Shown: positions 18,175-29,100 of the stretch, piece by piece
Layout of the letters: every line of letters begins with the position of its first letter
How positions within the stretch are numbered: position 1 is the stretch's first letter
Assembly (NCBI GenBank): GCA_041392205.1
Contig: JAWKMO010000007.1
Coordinates: 62,001 to 126,000, forward strand
Source of the DNA: Halomarinibacterium sp041392205
GTDB taxonomy: Bacteria; Bacteroidota; Bacteroidia; Flavobacteriales; Flavobacteriaceae
Length of the DNA stretch: 64,000 nt
Direction of reading: 5' to 3'
Program-made: the position numbers and the translations under genes
The notes under the pieces: model-generated
Seen by the model: only the letters and a program-made list of their open reading frames with translations
The model's database searches: none
What the model was told of the DNA's origin: nothing

Positions 18175-19527
18175 TTGAAACATTTAGAAAACATAGCAAC
18201 GGTTTACTTTGTAGGTATTGGTGGCATTGGCATGAGCGCTTTAGCGAGGTATGCAATAGTGTTGGGAAAAGTCGTTTATGGATACGATAAAACCCCCACA
18301 CTTTTAACCTCTGAATTAATTTCTGAAGGCATGCAAATCACTTTTACGGATGCAATTTCTGAACTTCCGAAGGAACTTTCAAAAGAGACTACCTTGGTCG
18401 TTTACACTCCTGCTATTCCAAAAAATAGTGTCCTTTTGAATCATTTTATTACGGCAGGATTTGAAGTGGTTAAACGAGCAAAATTATTGGGCGAAGTAAC
18501 AAAAAACACCCTGTGTTTGGCGGTGGCTGGAACCCATGGCAAAACAACTACTTCGGCTATTTTAGGACATATAATGGCTGCATGCAACATGCCTGTGACG
18601 GCTTTTTTAGGCGGAATTGCAGAAAATTATCATTCTAATTTTATCAGTAAAGGAACCGAAATTACCGTAGTAGAAGCCGATGAATTTGATCGATCGTTTC
18701 TTCAATTAGAACCCGATATTGCGTGTGTAACTTCCATGGATGCAGACCATTTGGATATTTATGGGGATGCTTTTTCTATTGAAAATTCATTCAAAGAGTT
18801 TTCAAAACTAGTTTCCAATAAAAACCATTTATTATTCAAAAAAGGACTACCCTTAGAAGGAAAAACAGTAGCTATTGAAGAACCCGCCGATTTTGAAGCA
18901 CAAAACGTTAGGATAGAAAAGGGGATGTATGTCTTCGATTTAAAAACCCCTTCAGAATATCTAAAAAATTTAAAATTTTTATTGCCCGGACATCATAACC
19001 TACACAATGCGGTAACAGCTTTGGGTATGGCCATTACTGCGGGAACCCCAACTCCCGGCCTGCCCAAAGCTTTATTGTCTTTTAAAGGAGTAGAACGGCG
19101 TTTTTCGTACAAAATAAAAAAACCAAATTTGGTTTTAATAGACGATTACGCCCACCATCCTACCGAAATTGATGCTTTGTATCAGGCAGTTTCAGAAATG
19201 TATCCTAATGATAAAAAAGTGATCGTTTTTCAGCCACACTTATTTAGTCGTACCAAAGATTTTGGCGAAGGATTTGCAAAAAGCCTCTCTCAATTTGATG
19301 AAGTGTTTTTATTGGAAATTTATCCTGCAAGAGAATTGCCCATGCAAGGAATTGATTCTCAATGGCTTCTTAATAAAATTATAAATCCTAAAAAGGCCTT
19401 ATTAGCAAAAGAGCATGTAGCTATAAAATTAAAAAATTCAAGCTGCAAAGTTAAACTCATGGTGGGTGCTGGAGACATAGGAGCAGAAGTAGAAAAAGTA
19501 ACTAAATTTTTACGTGATGAAAGCTAA
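18175..19527 (+). CDS. murC: UDP-N-acetylmuramate:L-alanine ligase MurC
   Basis: 450 residues. It adds L-Ala to UDP-MurNAc, the first step of stem-peptide synthesis. The N-terminal UDP-binding GIGGIGMSALA (about 14-24), ATP P-loop GTHGKTTT (about 120-127) and DDYAHHPTEI (about 323-332) are diagnostic. The proposed start is TTG, giving MKHLENIATVYFVGIGGIGM; no ATG precedes the conserved glycine motif, so TTG is likely. The last bases overlap ftsQ by 14 bp. Confidence 0.95.
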   Translation: MKHLENIATVYFVGIGGIGMSALARYAIVLGKVVYGYDKTPTLLTSELISEGMQITFTDAISELPKELSKETTLVVYTPAIPKNSVLLNHFITAGFEVVKRAKLLGEVTKNTLCLAVAGTHGKTTTSAILGHIMAACNMPVTAFLGGIAENYHSNFISKGTEITVVEADEFDRSFLQLEPDIACVTSMDADHLDIYGDAFSIENSFKEFSKLVSNKNHLLFKKGLPLEGKTVAIEEPADFEAQNVRIEKGMYVFDLKTPSEYLKNLKFLLPGHHNLHNAVTALGMAITAGTPTPGLPKALLSFKGVERRFSYKIKKPNLVLIDDYAHHPTEIDALYQAVSEMYPNDKKVIVFQPHLFSRTKDFGEGFAKSLSQFDEVFLLEIYPARELPMQGIDSQWLLNKIINPKKALLAKEHVAIKLKNSSCKVKLMVGAGDIGAEVEKVTKFLRDES

Positions 19528-20233
19528 GTGGGGAATCATAAAAGTATTGTTATTACTTATTTTAACTGGGGTTTTGTTCAGTTTTACTAAACAGCGTAAC
19601 AATAGGAGAAATCTTCTAAAAATGGACGTTCGATTTACCGACGAAAACAATCCCTTTATTACGTTAACAACGGTTAATAAATTGTTAATACAAAATAACG
19701 ACAGCGTTACGAGTATCCCTAAAGAAACTTTAGTTTTGAAGGAGATGGAATCTAGGTTGTTAAAAAACCCTATGGTGCGTAATGCTCAAGTATTTGTCAC
19801 TATAGACGGTGTTTTAGGAGCCAAAATAGAACAACGAAATCCTATTGCAAGAGTAGTAGGCTCAAGTCATTTTTATATAGACGAGGATGGGAAGAAGATG
19901 CCGCTTTCAACGGTGTATACAGCAAGGGTTCCGTTACTAACAGGAACCTCAAAAACAGATTTCACAGAGCTTACACCATTGCTCTTAAAGCTGAAAGAAG
20001 ATTCGTTTATGAATCAACTTGTAGTGGGTCTTCACAAAAAGACAAATGGAGAAATAGTATTGATTCTTCGGAAGGAAGAATTTAAAGTACTCTTTGGGAA
20101 ATTAGACAATATGGAAAAAAAGCTTCAAAATTTTAAAGCCTTTTTTCAGAAAGCAAAAAAAGATACAATGCTAACCTCCTATAAAATGGTGGATTTACAA
20201 TTTGGAAGTCAAGTAGTGGCTACAAAAAAATAA
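19514..20233 (+). CDS. ftsQ: Cell-division protein FtsQ
   Basis: 239 residues. Short cytoplasmic tail, one membrane span (about 8-22, ILLLLILTGVLFSF-like) and a periplasmic POTRA/FtsQ-type domain. The segment LLKNPMVRNAQVFVTIDGVLG (shown only in part by family landmark: a POTRA strand-helix pattern) and QRNPIARVVG are typical of Bacteroidota FtsQ. It links FtsL and FtsB to the divisome. Overlap with murC and a 3-bp gap before ftsA keep it in the operon. Confidence 0.92.
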   Translation: MMKAKWGIIKVLLLLILTGVLFSFTKQRNNRRNLLKMDVRFTDENNPFITLTTVNKLLIQNNDSVTSIPKETLVLKEMESRLLKNPMVRNAQVFVTIDGVLGAKIEQRNPIARVVGSSHFYIDEDGKKMPLSTVYTARVPLLTGTSKTDFTELTPLLLKLKEDSFMNQLVVGLHKKTNGEIVLILRKEEFKVLFGKLDNMEKKLQNFKAFFQKAKKDTMLTSYKMVDLQFGSQVVATKK

Positions 20234-20236
20234 GAC

Positions 20237-21571
20237 ATGGAAAATACTAATATTGCGGTTGGATTAGACATAGGTACCACAAAAATAGTGGCTATGATTG
20301 GTCGTAAAAATGACTACGGAAAAATGGAGATTTTGGGTATAGGAAAGTCCAAAAGTATGGGAGTGCATAGAGGAGTGGTTAATAATATTACCCAAACCAT
20401 TCAATCCATACAACAAGCTGTACAAGATGCGGAAACCTCCTCAGGAATGAAAATTTCGGAAGTAGTGGTAGGTATTGCAGGGCAACATATTAGAAGCCTT
20501 CAACACAGCGATTACATTACCCGTAATAATAGCGATGAGGTGATTGATGATGAAGATATTGACCGACTTTGTAACCAAGTTCACAAACTAGTGATGCTTC
20601 CCGGCGAGGAAATAATCCACGTACTACCTCAAGATTTTAAAGTAGATGGCCAAGCCGAAATTAAAGAACCTATTGGAATGTACGGTGGCCGATTGGAAGC
20701 CAACTTTCATGTGGTAGTAGGACAGGTTTCGTCCATTAGAAATATTGGACGATGTGTAAAAAGTGCGGGGCTCGAATTGGCGGGTATTACACTGGAGCCT
20801 TTAGCTTCTGCCAATGCGGTATTAAGCCAAGAAGAAAAAGAAGCGGGAGTCGCTTTAATCGACATAGGAGGTGGAACAACCGATTTAGCGATTTTTAAAG
20901 ATGGAATTATACGTCATACCGCAGTGATTCCTTTTGGGGGAAATGTTATTACAGAAGACATAAAAGAAGGTTGTTCTATCATTGAAAAACAAGCCGAATT
21001 ACTAAAAATAAAATTTGGCTCTGCTTGGCCTGGTGAAAATAAAGATAATGAAATTGTATCTATTCCAGGACTACGCGGAAGAGAACCTAAGGAAATTACC
21101 TTAAAAAATCTTTCCAAAATAATTCATGCACGGGTGGTTGAAATAATTGAACAGGTGTATCTAGAAATTAAAAATTACGGCCACGAAGAACAAAAAAAGA
21201 AACTCATTGCAGGAATAGTTTTAACGGGCGGTGGCGCACAATTACGTCACTTAAAACAACTGGTAGAATACATTACAGGCATGGATACCCGTATAGGATA
21301 CCCTAATGAACATTTAGCGGGGGATAGTGATAGTGAAACTACTAGCCCAATGTATGCGACAGCGGTAGGATTGGTTTTAAATAGCTTAACAGGAAAGGGG
21401 AAAAACGCCAAGCCAAAAATGGCTTTAAATGATGAACTCCCAGTAGTAGAAACGCCAGAAAATGAGCTTAAAATTGAAAAAGAAGAAAAGATAGTTACAA
21501 ACAAAGGCGGAAAAAGATTCTTCGATAAGTGGGCCGAAAAATTTAAAGAGTTTTTGGACAACGCAGAATAA
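20237..21571 (+). CDS. ftsA: Cell-division protein FtsA
   Basis: 444 residues, actin/Hsp70-fold ATPase that anchors FtsZ polymers to the membrane. Motifs: GLDIGTTKIVAMIG (phosphate 1, about 9-22), the SHS2/1C domain (about 85-165), LIDIGGGTTDLAIF (phosphate 2, about 206-219) and VLTGGGAQLRHL (adenosine motif, about 328-339). The C-terminal region, after a Lys/Glu-rich linker, ends in an amphipathic helix (FFDKWAEKFKEFLDN) expected to bind membrane. ftsZ follows after 52 bp. Confidence 0.96.
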   Translation: MENTNIAVGLDIGTTKIVAMIGRKNDYGKMEILGIGKSKSMGVHRGVVNNITQTIQSIQQAVQDAETSSGMKISEVVVGIAGQHIRSLQHSDYITRNNSDEVIDDEDIDRLCNQVHKLVMLPGEEIIHVLPQDFKVDGQAEIKEPIGMYGGRLEANFHVVVGQVSSIRNIGRCVKSAGLELAGITLEPLASANAVLSQEEKEAGVALIDIGGGTTDLAIFKDGIIRHTAVIPFGGNVITEDIKEGCSIIEKQAELLKIKFGSAWPGENKDNEIVSIPGLRGREPKEITLKNLSKIIHARVVEIIEQVYLEIKNYGHEEQKKKLIAGIVLTGGGAQLRHLKQLVEYITGMDTRIGYPNEHLAGDSDSETTSPMYATAVGLVLNSLTGKGKNAKPKMALNDELPVVETPENELKIEKEEKIVTNKGGKRFFDKWAEKFKEFLDNAE

Positions 21572-21623
21572 TTAAAACCGTTTTAAGGATAAAATATAAC
21601 AACCTCACAAAAATAATATACCT

Positions 21624-23666
21624 ATGAGCAGCAACACAGAATTTGATAATATTTCATTCGACCTGCCCAAAAATCAGTCTAACGTAATTAAGGTCATTGG
21701 CGTTGGTGGCGGTGGTAGTAATGCCATTAACCATATGTTTAGTCAAGGAATTAAAGGCGTAGATTTTGTCATTTGTAATACCGATGCCCAAGCGTTGGAA
21801 AATAGCCCTGTCCCTGTAAAAATTCAACTTGGGGTGTCACTTACCGAAGGTCTTGGAGCTGGTGCCAACCCTAAAATTGGAGAGCAATCTGCGGTGGAAA
21901 GCATGCAGGAAATTCGCGATATGCTTTCTACCAACACCAAAATGATTTTTATTACAGCAGGAATGGGCGGTGGTACGGGTACAGGAGCAGCCCCTATTAT
22001 TGCAAAAATGGCTAAAGATCTCGACATATTAACCGTTGGGATAGTTACCATACCGTTTCAATTTGAAGGAAAAATTAGAAACGATCAAGCGCAAATTGGC
22101 GTAGAAAATTTACGTCAAAATGTGGATTCTTTGGTAGTAATTAATAACAATAAATTACGTGAGGTATATGGTAATTTAGGGTTTAAAGCAGGTTTTTCAA
22201 AAGCAGATGAAGTATTAGCCACAGCCGCCAGAGGAATTGCCGAAGTGATAACTCATCACTACACCCAAAACATTGACCTTCGGGATGCCAAAACGGTTCT
22301 TGCCAATAGTGGTACCGCTATTATGGGTAGCGCTACAGCTGTCGGTTCGCAACGCGCACACGAAGCCATTTCAAAAGCATTGGACTCTCCATTACTTAAC
22401 GATAATAAAATTAAAGGAGCTAAAAATGTACTATTATTAATTGTATCGGGTTCCGAAGAAATTACCATCGATGAGATTGGAGAAATAAGTGACCACATTC
22501 AAAATGAAGCCGGGCATAGTGCCAATATCATTATGGGAGTAGGTGAGGATGCTGCCCTTGAGAAAGCCATTTCTATTACGGTAATTGCGACAGGGTTTAA
22601 CCCCGAACAACAACACGAAATAGTAAATACCGAAAGCAAAAAAATTATCCATACGCTGGAAGAAGAGCAAAAGGCAGAGCAAGAATTGACCGCTAAAGCT
22701 ACCGCTACTCCTATCACAATCCCATTGGATTTTGACACCCCAAAAAGTACCCCTGTGGAAGTGGAAACACCCGTTGTAAAACACCTTCTTTTTGAAGAGG
22801 AACCGGAAGCATTAGTTGAAAAAGCAGTTACGAAAGAAATACCCTTTGAAGGCTATATTGAAACGACCGAACTCATTAAAAATCTGAATGTTGCCTACGA
22901 TAGTATCGATATCCATTATTTGGCTGAATTTCAACAACTGCAAATTAATGAAATAGATGTAAATGAATTTGTGATTGTGGAGAGTAAAATGAATGCTTCA
23001 GAAGCATTTGAGGCTGAAGTTGAAGAAGAAGTAATTTCAGAAGCAGCAGAAATAAACTTTATGGACGACCAAATCCTGATGTTTGATCTTCCTGTAAATT
23101 CACCCAAAGAAGAAGTTACAAAAGTAACATATACCGAAAAGAAGATTGAAGAAGAAGAACCCGAATTATTAGTTAAAAATTTGGAGGATATTGAAGTAAA
23201 AGCGGTTGAAGTGATTCCTGTAACTGAAATATCCAACGAAGGGGTAAAACGTTATAGTTTGGACGACTACGAGGAAATGGAAACACAACTCAACAATGCA
23301 AAACCTTCCAAGAAATTGGAGGCTGCTGAGGAAGAACTGCAGTTTGAAACCAAAACTCTTTTAAAACCAGAAACCGAAAAGGAAATTGATGAACCGGCAG
23401 ACCCGCTCAATTCACCTATCTCAAAACTATTAAGTGACCGCACCGAGGAGCGTAAACGTAAAATGAAAGAGTTTAATTACAAGTTTAGAAACAGCAATTC
23501 TAAAATTGATGAAATTGAAAAACAACCGGCTTATAAACGTATGGGAATTGAATTGGATGAGACGGATAGCAGTGATGCACAACTTTCTCGAACCACGGTA
23601 AATACTGATGATGACGAATTGGATTTACGAACTAATAATTCGTTTTTGCACGATAATGTGGATTAA
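21624..23666 (+). CDS. ftsZ: Cell-division GTPase FtsZ with long C-terminal extension
   Basis: 680 residues. The tubulin-like GTPase core (about 20-330) carries VGGGGSNAINH, NTDAQAL and the signature GGGTGTGAAP (about 113-122). Beyond residue 335 lies an unusually long (about 320-residue), Glu/Val/Thr-rich, probably disordered linker, ending in a conserved C-terminal peptide (DLRTNNSFLHDN) that should bind FtsA. Long linkers are usual in Flavobacteria, but this one makes the protein nearly twice the E. coli length. It is the last gene of the dcw cluster and is convergent with a histidine kinase. Confidence 0.97.
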   Translation: MSSNTEFDNISFDLPKNQSNVIKVIGVGGGGSNAINHMFSQGIKGVDFVICNTDAQALENSPVPVKIQLGVSLTEGLGAGANPKIGEQSAVESMQEIRDMLSTNTKMIFITAGMGGGTGTGAAPIIAKMAKDLDILTVGIVTIPFQFEGKIRNDQAQIGVENLRQNVDSLVVINNNKLREVYGNLGFKAGFSKADEVLATAARGIAEVITHHYTQNIDLRDAKTVLANSGTAIMGSATAVGSQRAHEAISKALDSPLLNDNKIKGAKNVLLLIVSGSEEITIDEIGEISDHIQNEAGHSANIIMGVGEDAALEKAISITVIATGFNPEQQHEIVNTESKKIIHTLEEEQKAEQELTAKATATPITIPLDFDTPKSTPVEVETPVVKHLLFEEEPEALVEKAVTKEIPFEGYIETTELIKNLNVAYDSIDIHYLAEFQQLQINEIDVNEFVIVESKMNASEAFEAEVEEEVISEAAEINFMDDQILMFDLPVNSPKEEVTKVTYTEKKIEEEEPELLVKNLEDIEVKAVEVIPVTEISNEGVKRYSLDDYEEMETQLNNAKPSKKLEAAEEELQFETKTLLKPETEKEIDEPADPLNSPISKLLSDRTEERKRKMKEFNYKFRNSNSKIDEIEKQPAYKRMGIELDETDSSDAQLSRTTVNTDDDELDLRTNNSFLHDNVD

Positions 23667-23684
23667 CTATTGTAACGGTAAATT

Positions 23685-25172
23685 TTAAAAATTAAATAAA
23701 AACTCTACCAAGGTTCCGGTAGGGTTTTTTTGTTCGTCGTATAGATCGATTATGGTATAACGGTAGAAAGTATGATTTTGTTTATTAAAAAAATTTAATC
23801 TATCATGGGCAAGCTTTAGACCTAGAGATTCTTTTTCAAGCCGCTTATTTTTTTTGTTTTGATGTGCTTTTTCCCTTCCAATTCCATTGTCCTTTATTTG
23901 AAGAATGTAGTAATTTTGGTGTGCTATTAATTGGATAGAAATGGATTTATTCCCTTCTTTGGGCATAAGTCCATGCCAAATGGCATTTTCCACAAAAGGT
24001 TGGAGTAACAAGGCAGGAACCTTAATTTTTTTTAGGGTAAGTTTTTCGGGGTGCGAAATGGTAAAATCTATTGACTGGCTAAACCTAAGATTTTCGATAC
24101 TCATATACAAAGTGAGTATATCTAATTCTTCTTTTAAAGTAATGCTATCTTCAGAAGAAGATTCTAAAATAACCCGGATAAGCTTAGAAAATTTGTTTAG
24201 GTAAAATATGGCTTTTTCTTTGTCATTATCAATAAAATATACTTTTATGGAATTAAGTGCATTAAATATGAAATGGGGGTTCATTTGGTTGCGAAGTGAC
24301 TGTAATTTTGCTTGTGCCAACTGACTTTCAAAGTGATGAGTAAGGCTTTTTAACTTCTCCTCTTCGGCATCAATAATCACTTTTTTTAATTCCTTTTCTC
24401 TTTCCTTTAGTTGGGCTTCCAGTTGGGCGTGGTATTGCATTTTAAGGTCTCGTTCATATTCCTGTTTTTCTATAATCTTTTGTTGTGCTTCCAAGCGTTC
24501 TTTGTAAAGTAGTTTTATTTTATAACCAATACCTACCATGAATACAATAGATTCCAAAAAGACTCCCAAAAAATAATACGCAAGGGGTGCCGGGTGCAAA
24601 ATTTTTGCAATGGTTGCATAATAAGCATAAAATGCCAGAACACTATAAATGGAGACTCCTGTTAAGGCAAAATAACCAAGTTTAGTTTCAGTTTTTAATG
24701 ATTTGTATAGGGAAATAATAGTATAAATAAATATTCCCGGTAAAAAGACAAAATTGAAATAGTAATAATAGAAATACGACTTCGGAATAAAAAACCCTAT
24801 AATAAAAAGAACCAATGAAATGGTATTTATTACAATCAAAAATCGGTTGGAACGCCTATTAAACTTAGGAATAAATTTTTCGAAATCCAGAAAGTCCTTG
24901 TAAAAAAGAATAAGAAACGAATTGTAAAGTACTTGGGCATACATTTCGTAATTGAAAAAGCGATGTTGTTCAAAGAAATGGTCTAAATAATCTGCATAGA
25001 AAGGATTTCTCAATAACAGATAACTGAGTTGAAAGAAATTATACAACGAGTAATACAAAAATAATCGTTGCTTACTTTGAATATAAATGACGGTAGAAAT
25101 AAAAAAGAAAACGAAAATGCTTCCAAAGACAATACTGTATAAGAAAAAGTAATAATTTCCTATAGTTTCCAT
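23685..25172 (-). CDS. LytS-type membrane sensor histidine kinase
   Basis: 495 residues. Seven or so membrane spans fill residues 5-215, in the style of 7TMR-DISM membrane domains but without the large extracellular domain. A charged coiled coil follows (about 220-290), then a His-kinase domain of the LytS/YehU class, where the phospho-acceptor is H300 in NPHFIFNALNS. The ATPase domain has the N-box FVENAIWHGL and G-box DNGIGREKA. It begins in the TAATG overlap with the LytTR regulator, so the two form an operon. Its position beside three surface-protein genes suggests it may control them; this is inference. Confidence 0.92.
   Translation of the reverse strand: METIGNYYFFLYSIVFGSIFVFFFISTVIYIQSKQRLFLYYSLYNFFQLSYLLLRNPFYADYLDHFFEQHRFFNYEMYAQVLYNSFLILFYKDFLDFEKFIPKFNRRSNRFLIVINTISLVLFIIGFFIPKSYFYYYYFNFVFLPGIFIYTIISLYKSLKTETKLGYFALTGVSIYSVLAFYAYYATIAKILHPAPLAYYFLGVFLESIVFMVGIGYKIKLLYKERLEAQQKIIEKQEYERDLKMQYHAQLEAQLKEREKELKKVIIDAEEEKLKSLTHHFESQLAQAKLQSLRNQMNPHFIFNALNSIKVYFIDNDKEKAIFYLNKFSKLIRVILESSSEDSITLKEELDILTLYMSIENLRFSQSIDFTISHPEKLTLKKIKVPALLLQPFVENAIWHGLMPKEGNKSISIQLIAHQNYYILQIKDNGIGREKAHQNKKNKRLEKESLGLKLAHDRLNFFNKQNHTFYRYTIIDLYDEQKNPTGTLVEFLFNF
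23697..23731 (+). terminator. Terminator after ftsZ, inside the 3' end of the convergent kinase gene
   Basis: Hairpin arms AACTCTACC and GGTAGGGTT with an 8-base loop, followed by a run of T. It lies within the last codons of the histidine kinase on the other strand, so one sequence serves as coding DNA and as the dcw terminator. Confidence 0.6.
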
Positions 25173-25879
25173 TAGATTCTATTCAAAACTAGACTTTTAC
25201 GTTGGCGAGAAACCGGAATTCCTTTTTTGTTAGACATCACAATATAGTCCTCTGTCTTGTGGTATTCTTTAATATGGTTAAGATTAATAATGTAAGAATT
25301 GTGAACTCTTAAGAAAACCGCTTCCGGCAAAAGTATTTCCAATTGTTTCAAGGTTTGTGAGATAACAAGAGGAGGATTATTATCGAAAAATAGCTCACAG
25401 TTATTGGCATCACTTTTAATATAGATTATTTGTTCTGGGTTAAAAAATAAGTACTTCCCTTGGTGATAAATCTTAACTTTTTGAATAGGTGATATGGAAA
25501 GGCTGGCATCTATTTTTTGAGACCAAAAAGACTTTATTTTTGCCACACTTTGTGCTAAATCATCACTATCTACAGGTTTTAATAAGTAATCTAAAGCACT
25601 TTCCTTAATGGCTTTAATGGCATAACGGTCGTAGGCAGTAGTGATAATTACTGGAAAATCTCTACTAGGGAACTGTTCCAAAAAAGTAAAACCATCCATT
25701 TGTGGCATTTCAATGTCAAGAAACAACGCTTGTGTACCCTTTTTGCGGAGGTAAGATATAGCTTCCAAGGGCTCGGTAAAGGTAGCTTGTATAGAAAACT
25801 CTGAACTAAAGTTTTGAATCTCCCACTCCAAACTACGTAGTGCATTGGGCTCATCATCTACAATAACAATATTTATCAT
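25172..25879 (-). CDS. LytTR-family response regulator
   Basis: 235 residues from the ATG at 25879, chosen over an upstream in-frame ATG because MINIVIVDDEPNALRSLEWE begins exactly as receiver domains do. Receiver domain about 1-120 with D8/D9 and phospho-acceptor D55 (FLDIEMPQ). LytTR DNA-binding domain about 135-235 (IYIKSDANNCELFF, RVHNSYIINLNHI). LytTR regulators bind paired direct repeats; targets are not visible here with confidence. It is the first gene of the two-component operon, with the kinase translationally coupled. It is divergent from the first giant repeat gene, sharing a 240-bp spacer. Confidence 0.93.
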   Translation of the reverse strand: MINIVIVDDEPNALRSLEWEIQNFSSEFSIQATFTEPLEAISYLRKKGTQALFLDIEMPQMDGFTFLEQFPSRDFPVIITTAYDRYAIKAIKESALDYLLKPVDSDDLAQSVAKIKSFWSQKIDASLSISPIQKVKIYHQGKYLFFNPEQIIYIKSDANNCELFFDNNPPLVISQTLKQLEILLPEAVFLRVHNSYIINLNHIKEYHKTEDYIVMSNKKGIPVSRQRKSLVLNRI

Positions 25880-26118
25880 TGTAATTTTTTTCTGAAAGTA
25901 AGAAAAATTATCAAACAAAATTTTCAAAAAAAAGTCAAGCGATATTAATTCTACATGAATGGTACTAAATAGAAGATATTCAGTTAAAAAAAATCAGTAT
26001 TGAAAAGTCGCAAATTATATTTCATTTTTTACCAATTATAATTGTTTTTGCTCAAGTCATCATGTGAGGTAGAATTCTGGCTGTGTATCTCCTTAATTTT
26101 GTTTTAAAAATTACAATT

Positions 26119-29100
26119 ATGCTCAAACGAATTTTTATGACGAGCCTTTTTCTGAAGGGTTTTCTTTTGAGTTCTCAGGTAGGAATCAATACGACTTCTC
26201 CCAATGCTATGTTGGATATTTCAGCAACAAATGCAGCAACACCTAGCAACACCGATGGAATCATTATTCCTAAAATTGATGCTTTTCCTGCTGTAAACCC
26301 AGGGGCACCTCAAAATGGGATGATGATTTTTCTTACTACCACGGTGGGAACCAATACACCTGGTTTTTATTATTGGGAAGAAGCTACAACAAGTTGGAAA
26401 GGGGTTGGAAGTGGTGCTAAAAAAATTGACGATTTAAGTGACGGAAAGTCTGATGCAACGGGAAATTCTATTTATTTGGGAGTAGGTTCTGGACAAAATG
26501 ATCCAGATCCCTCTACAAAGTATAACATTGGGGTTGGTAATCATAGTCTTTATAGTACTATGGGTGGCATAAATAATATTGCTATTGGATATGAAAGTCT
26601 TTATTCCAATCTTTCAAATGGCAATACCGCCATAGGGTTTCGGTCCATGAGGCTCAATACTACTGGATTTTATAATGTTGCTATTGGATTTGGGAGTAAT
26701 GAAGGGGCTATTTCAAACTCTAGGACGGTAGCAGTAGGTTTTAATGCCATGCAAGGTGCAATAGGAGAAGAAAACACTGCTATTGGTTTTGAATCTATGC
26801 GGCTTGCAGGGGTAGCCAGCTACAATACTGCGATGGGTTCAGAATCTTTAAAAAACAATGAAGGTGATTTTAATACCGCGATAGGTTATTATGCGATGCA
26901 AGACAATACTATTGGGAATAGAAATGTTGCTTTAGGGGCAAGCTCCTTATTAAATAATACAACGGGTTCCTTTAATGTGGGAGTTGGCAATAGTTCATTT
27001 GCAAGTAATACAACAGGTTCTTCTGGAGTGGCTATTGGACATAATGCACTTTATGCAAATACTACCGGAAATGAAAACATTGGGGTAGGGGTTTCGGCTT
27101 TATATTCAAATACAACAGGGCAAAGGAATCTTTCTATGGGTTGGACTTCGTTGTACAACAACATAACAGGGAATAATAACATTGCCTTAGGATATCGTAC
27201 TCTAAGTTCTAATACCACCAGTAGTAATTTAGCTATAGGGAATGAATCCTTATTAAATAATACTACGGGTTCATTAAATATAGCTTTGGGGATAAATGCC
27301 TTATATTCAAATGTTGTTGGATTTAATAATTTGGCCATTGGTGTAGATGCCTTATATAATAATATAACCAGTGCCAATATGGCCATAGGTAGAGCGGCAT
27401 TATATGGCACAACAACAGGAACTTCCAATATTGGGATAGGCTTTTTCTCTTTATATGCAAATACCACCGGTAATAACAATGTAGCATTAGGAAGAGAAAC
27501 GCTAAGGAATGCTACCACAGGAAGTTCTAATACCGCTATAGGCACCTATAGTATGTATGATAATACTACTGGGGGCGATAATACAGCTATAGGTTTTAGG
27601 GCGTTAGAAAATAATACTACAGCGTCCAATAATGTGGCGATTGGAACCCATGCTTTGCAGAGCAATACTACCGGAGAAGAAAATGTAGCAGTTGGTTTTG
27701 AAACTTTAATAAATAATACCACTGGGTTAAACAACACTGCTGCAGGATACAGGGCATTGGAAAATAATACTACTGCTTCCAATAACATTGCAATTGGAGC
27801 TTATAGTGCTTCCCAAAATACTACAGGAGAAAACAATTTAGCCATAGGAAACAATTCCTTGTTTTCGAATTCAGTTGGCTTTAATAACATAGCCATCGGG
27901 ATAGATGCTTTGCGAAATAATACTACCAGTGCTAATATGGCCATAGGAAGAGCGGCCCTATATGGCACTACAACGGGTACTTCCAATCTTGGGTTAGGCT
28001 ATTTTTCTTTGTATGCCAATACCACTGGAAATGATAATGTGGCCATAGGAAGGGAAACGCTAAGGAATGCTACTACAGGCAGCTCCAATACAGTTGTGGG
28101 AACTTATAGTATGTATGACAATACTACAGGAGCCGATAATACAGCCATAGGGTTTAGGGCCTTAGAAAATAATACCACGGCGTCCAATAATGTGGCGGTA
28201 GGGTGGTATAGTGCATCGCAAAATATTACGGGAGAAAATAATGTGGCGGTAGGTAAAAATGCGTTACTTTCAAACCAAACCGGTTATGATAATATTGCGT
28301 TAGGCTACAACGCATTACAAAACTATACTGGAAATACCACCATCGCCATAGGAACCTCGGCTTTAAACAATACAACTACAGGAGCATCTAATGTGGCTAT
28401 TGGGTATTTAGCTTCTTATTTTAATACCATAGGTTCTTATAATGTTGCTATAGGACAACAGGCTTTATACTTTAATACGGCAAATGATAACACAGCAATT
28501 GGCTACCAATCATTATATGCAAATACAACCGGAGTAGGGAACACCGGTATTGGTCATACAGCCTTACAAGATAACACTACAGGAAATTCAAACACAGCGA
28601 TTGGTAAATGGGCTATGTCGAATAATGTAACTGGAGATAACAATACTTCATTGGGATTTCGTGCATTAGAAGGTAATAATGCTGCCTCCAATAACGTAGC
28701 AATAGGTGCTCATGCCTTACGTAAAAATAGTTTGGGAGTAAGTAATGTTGCAGTAGGGTTTCAAGCTTTGGAAGATAATACGGCATCAAATAATGTAGCT
28801 ATTGGTACAGATAGTGCTCTTCAAAATACAACGGGGGAAAACAATGTTGTAATAGGAAACAGGGCGCTGCAGGAGAATACCACAGGGTCAAATAATACAG
28901 TTATTGGGTATAGAGCAATGCAAGACAACACTACGGCTTCCAATAATTTGGCTGTAGGTGCTTATAGTGCTTTTCAAAATCTTACAGGGGAGAACAATTT
29001 AGCAATTGGTAATAATGCATTACTATCTAATCAAATAGGCTTTAACAATCTCGCCATTGGTTTAGATGCTTTACGAAATACTACTACCAGCGCCAATATG

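Noticed and set aside
27051..27986. Long antisense open frames with repetitive proline/valine-rich products across the repeat genes
   Set aside because: They are periodic shadows of the 51-bp sense repeats; no start context, and the sense strand has the signal peptide and domains.
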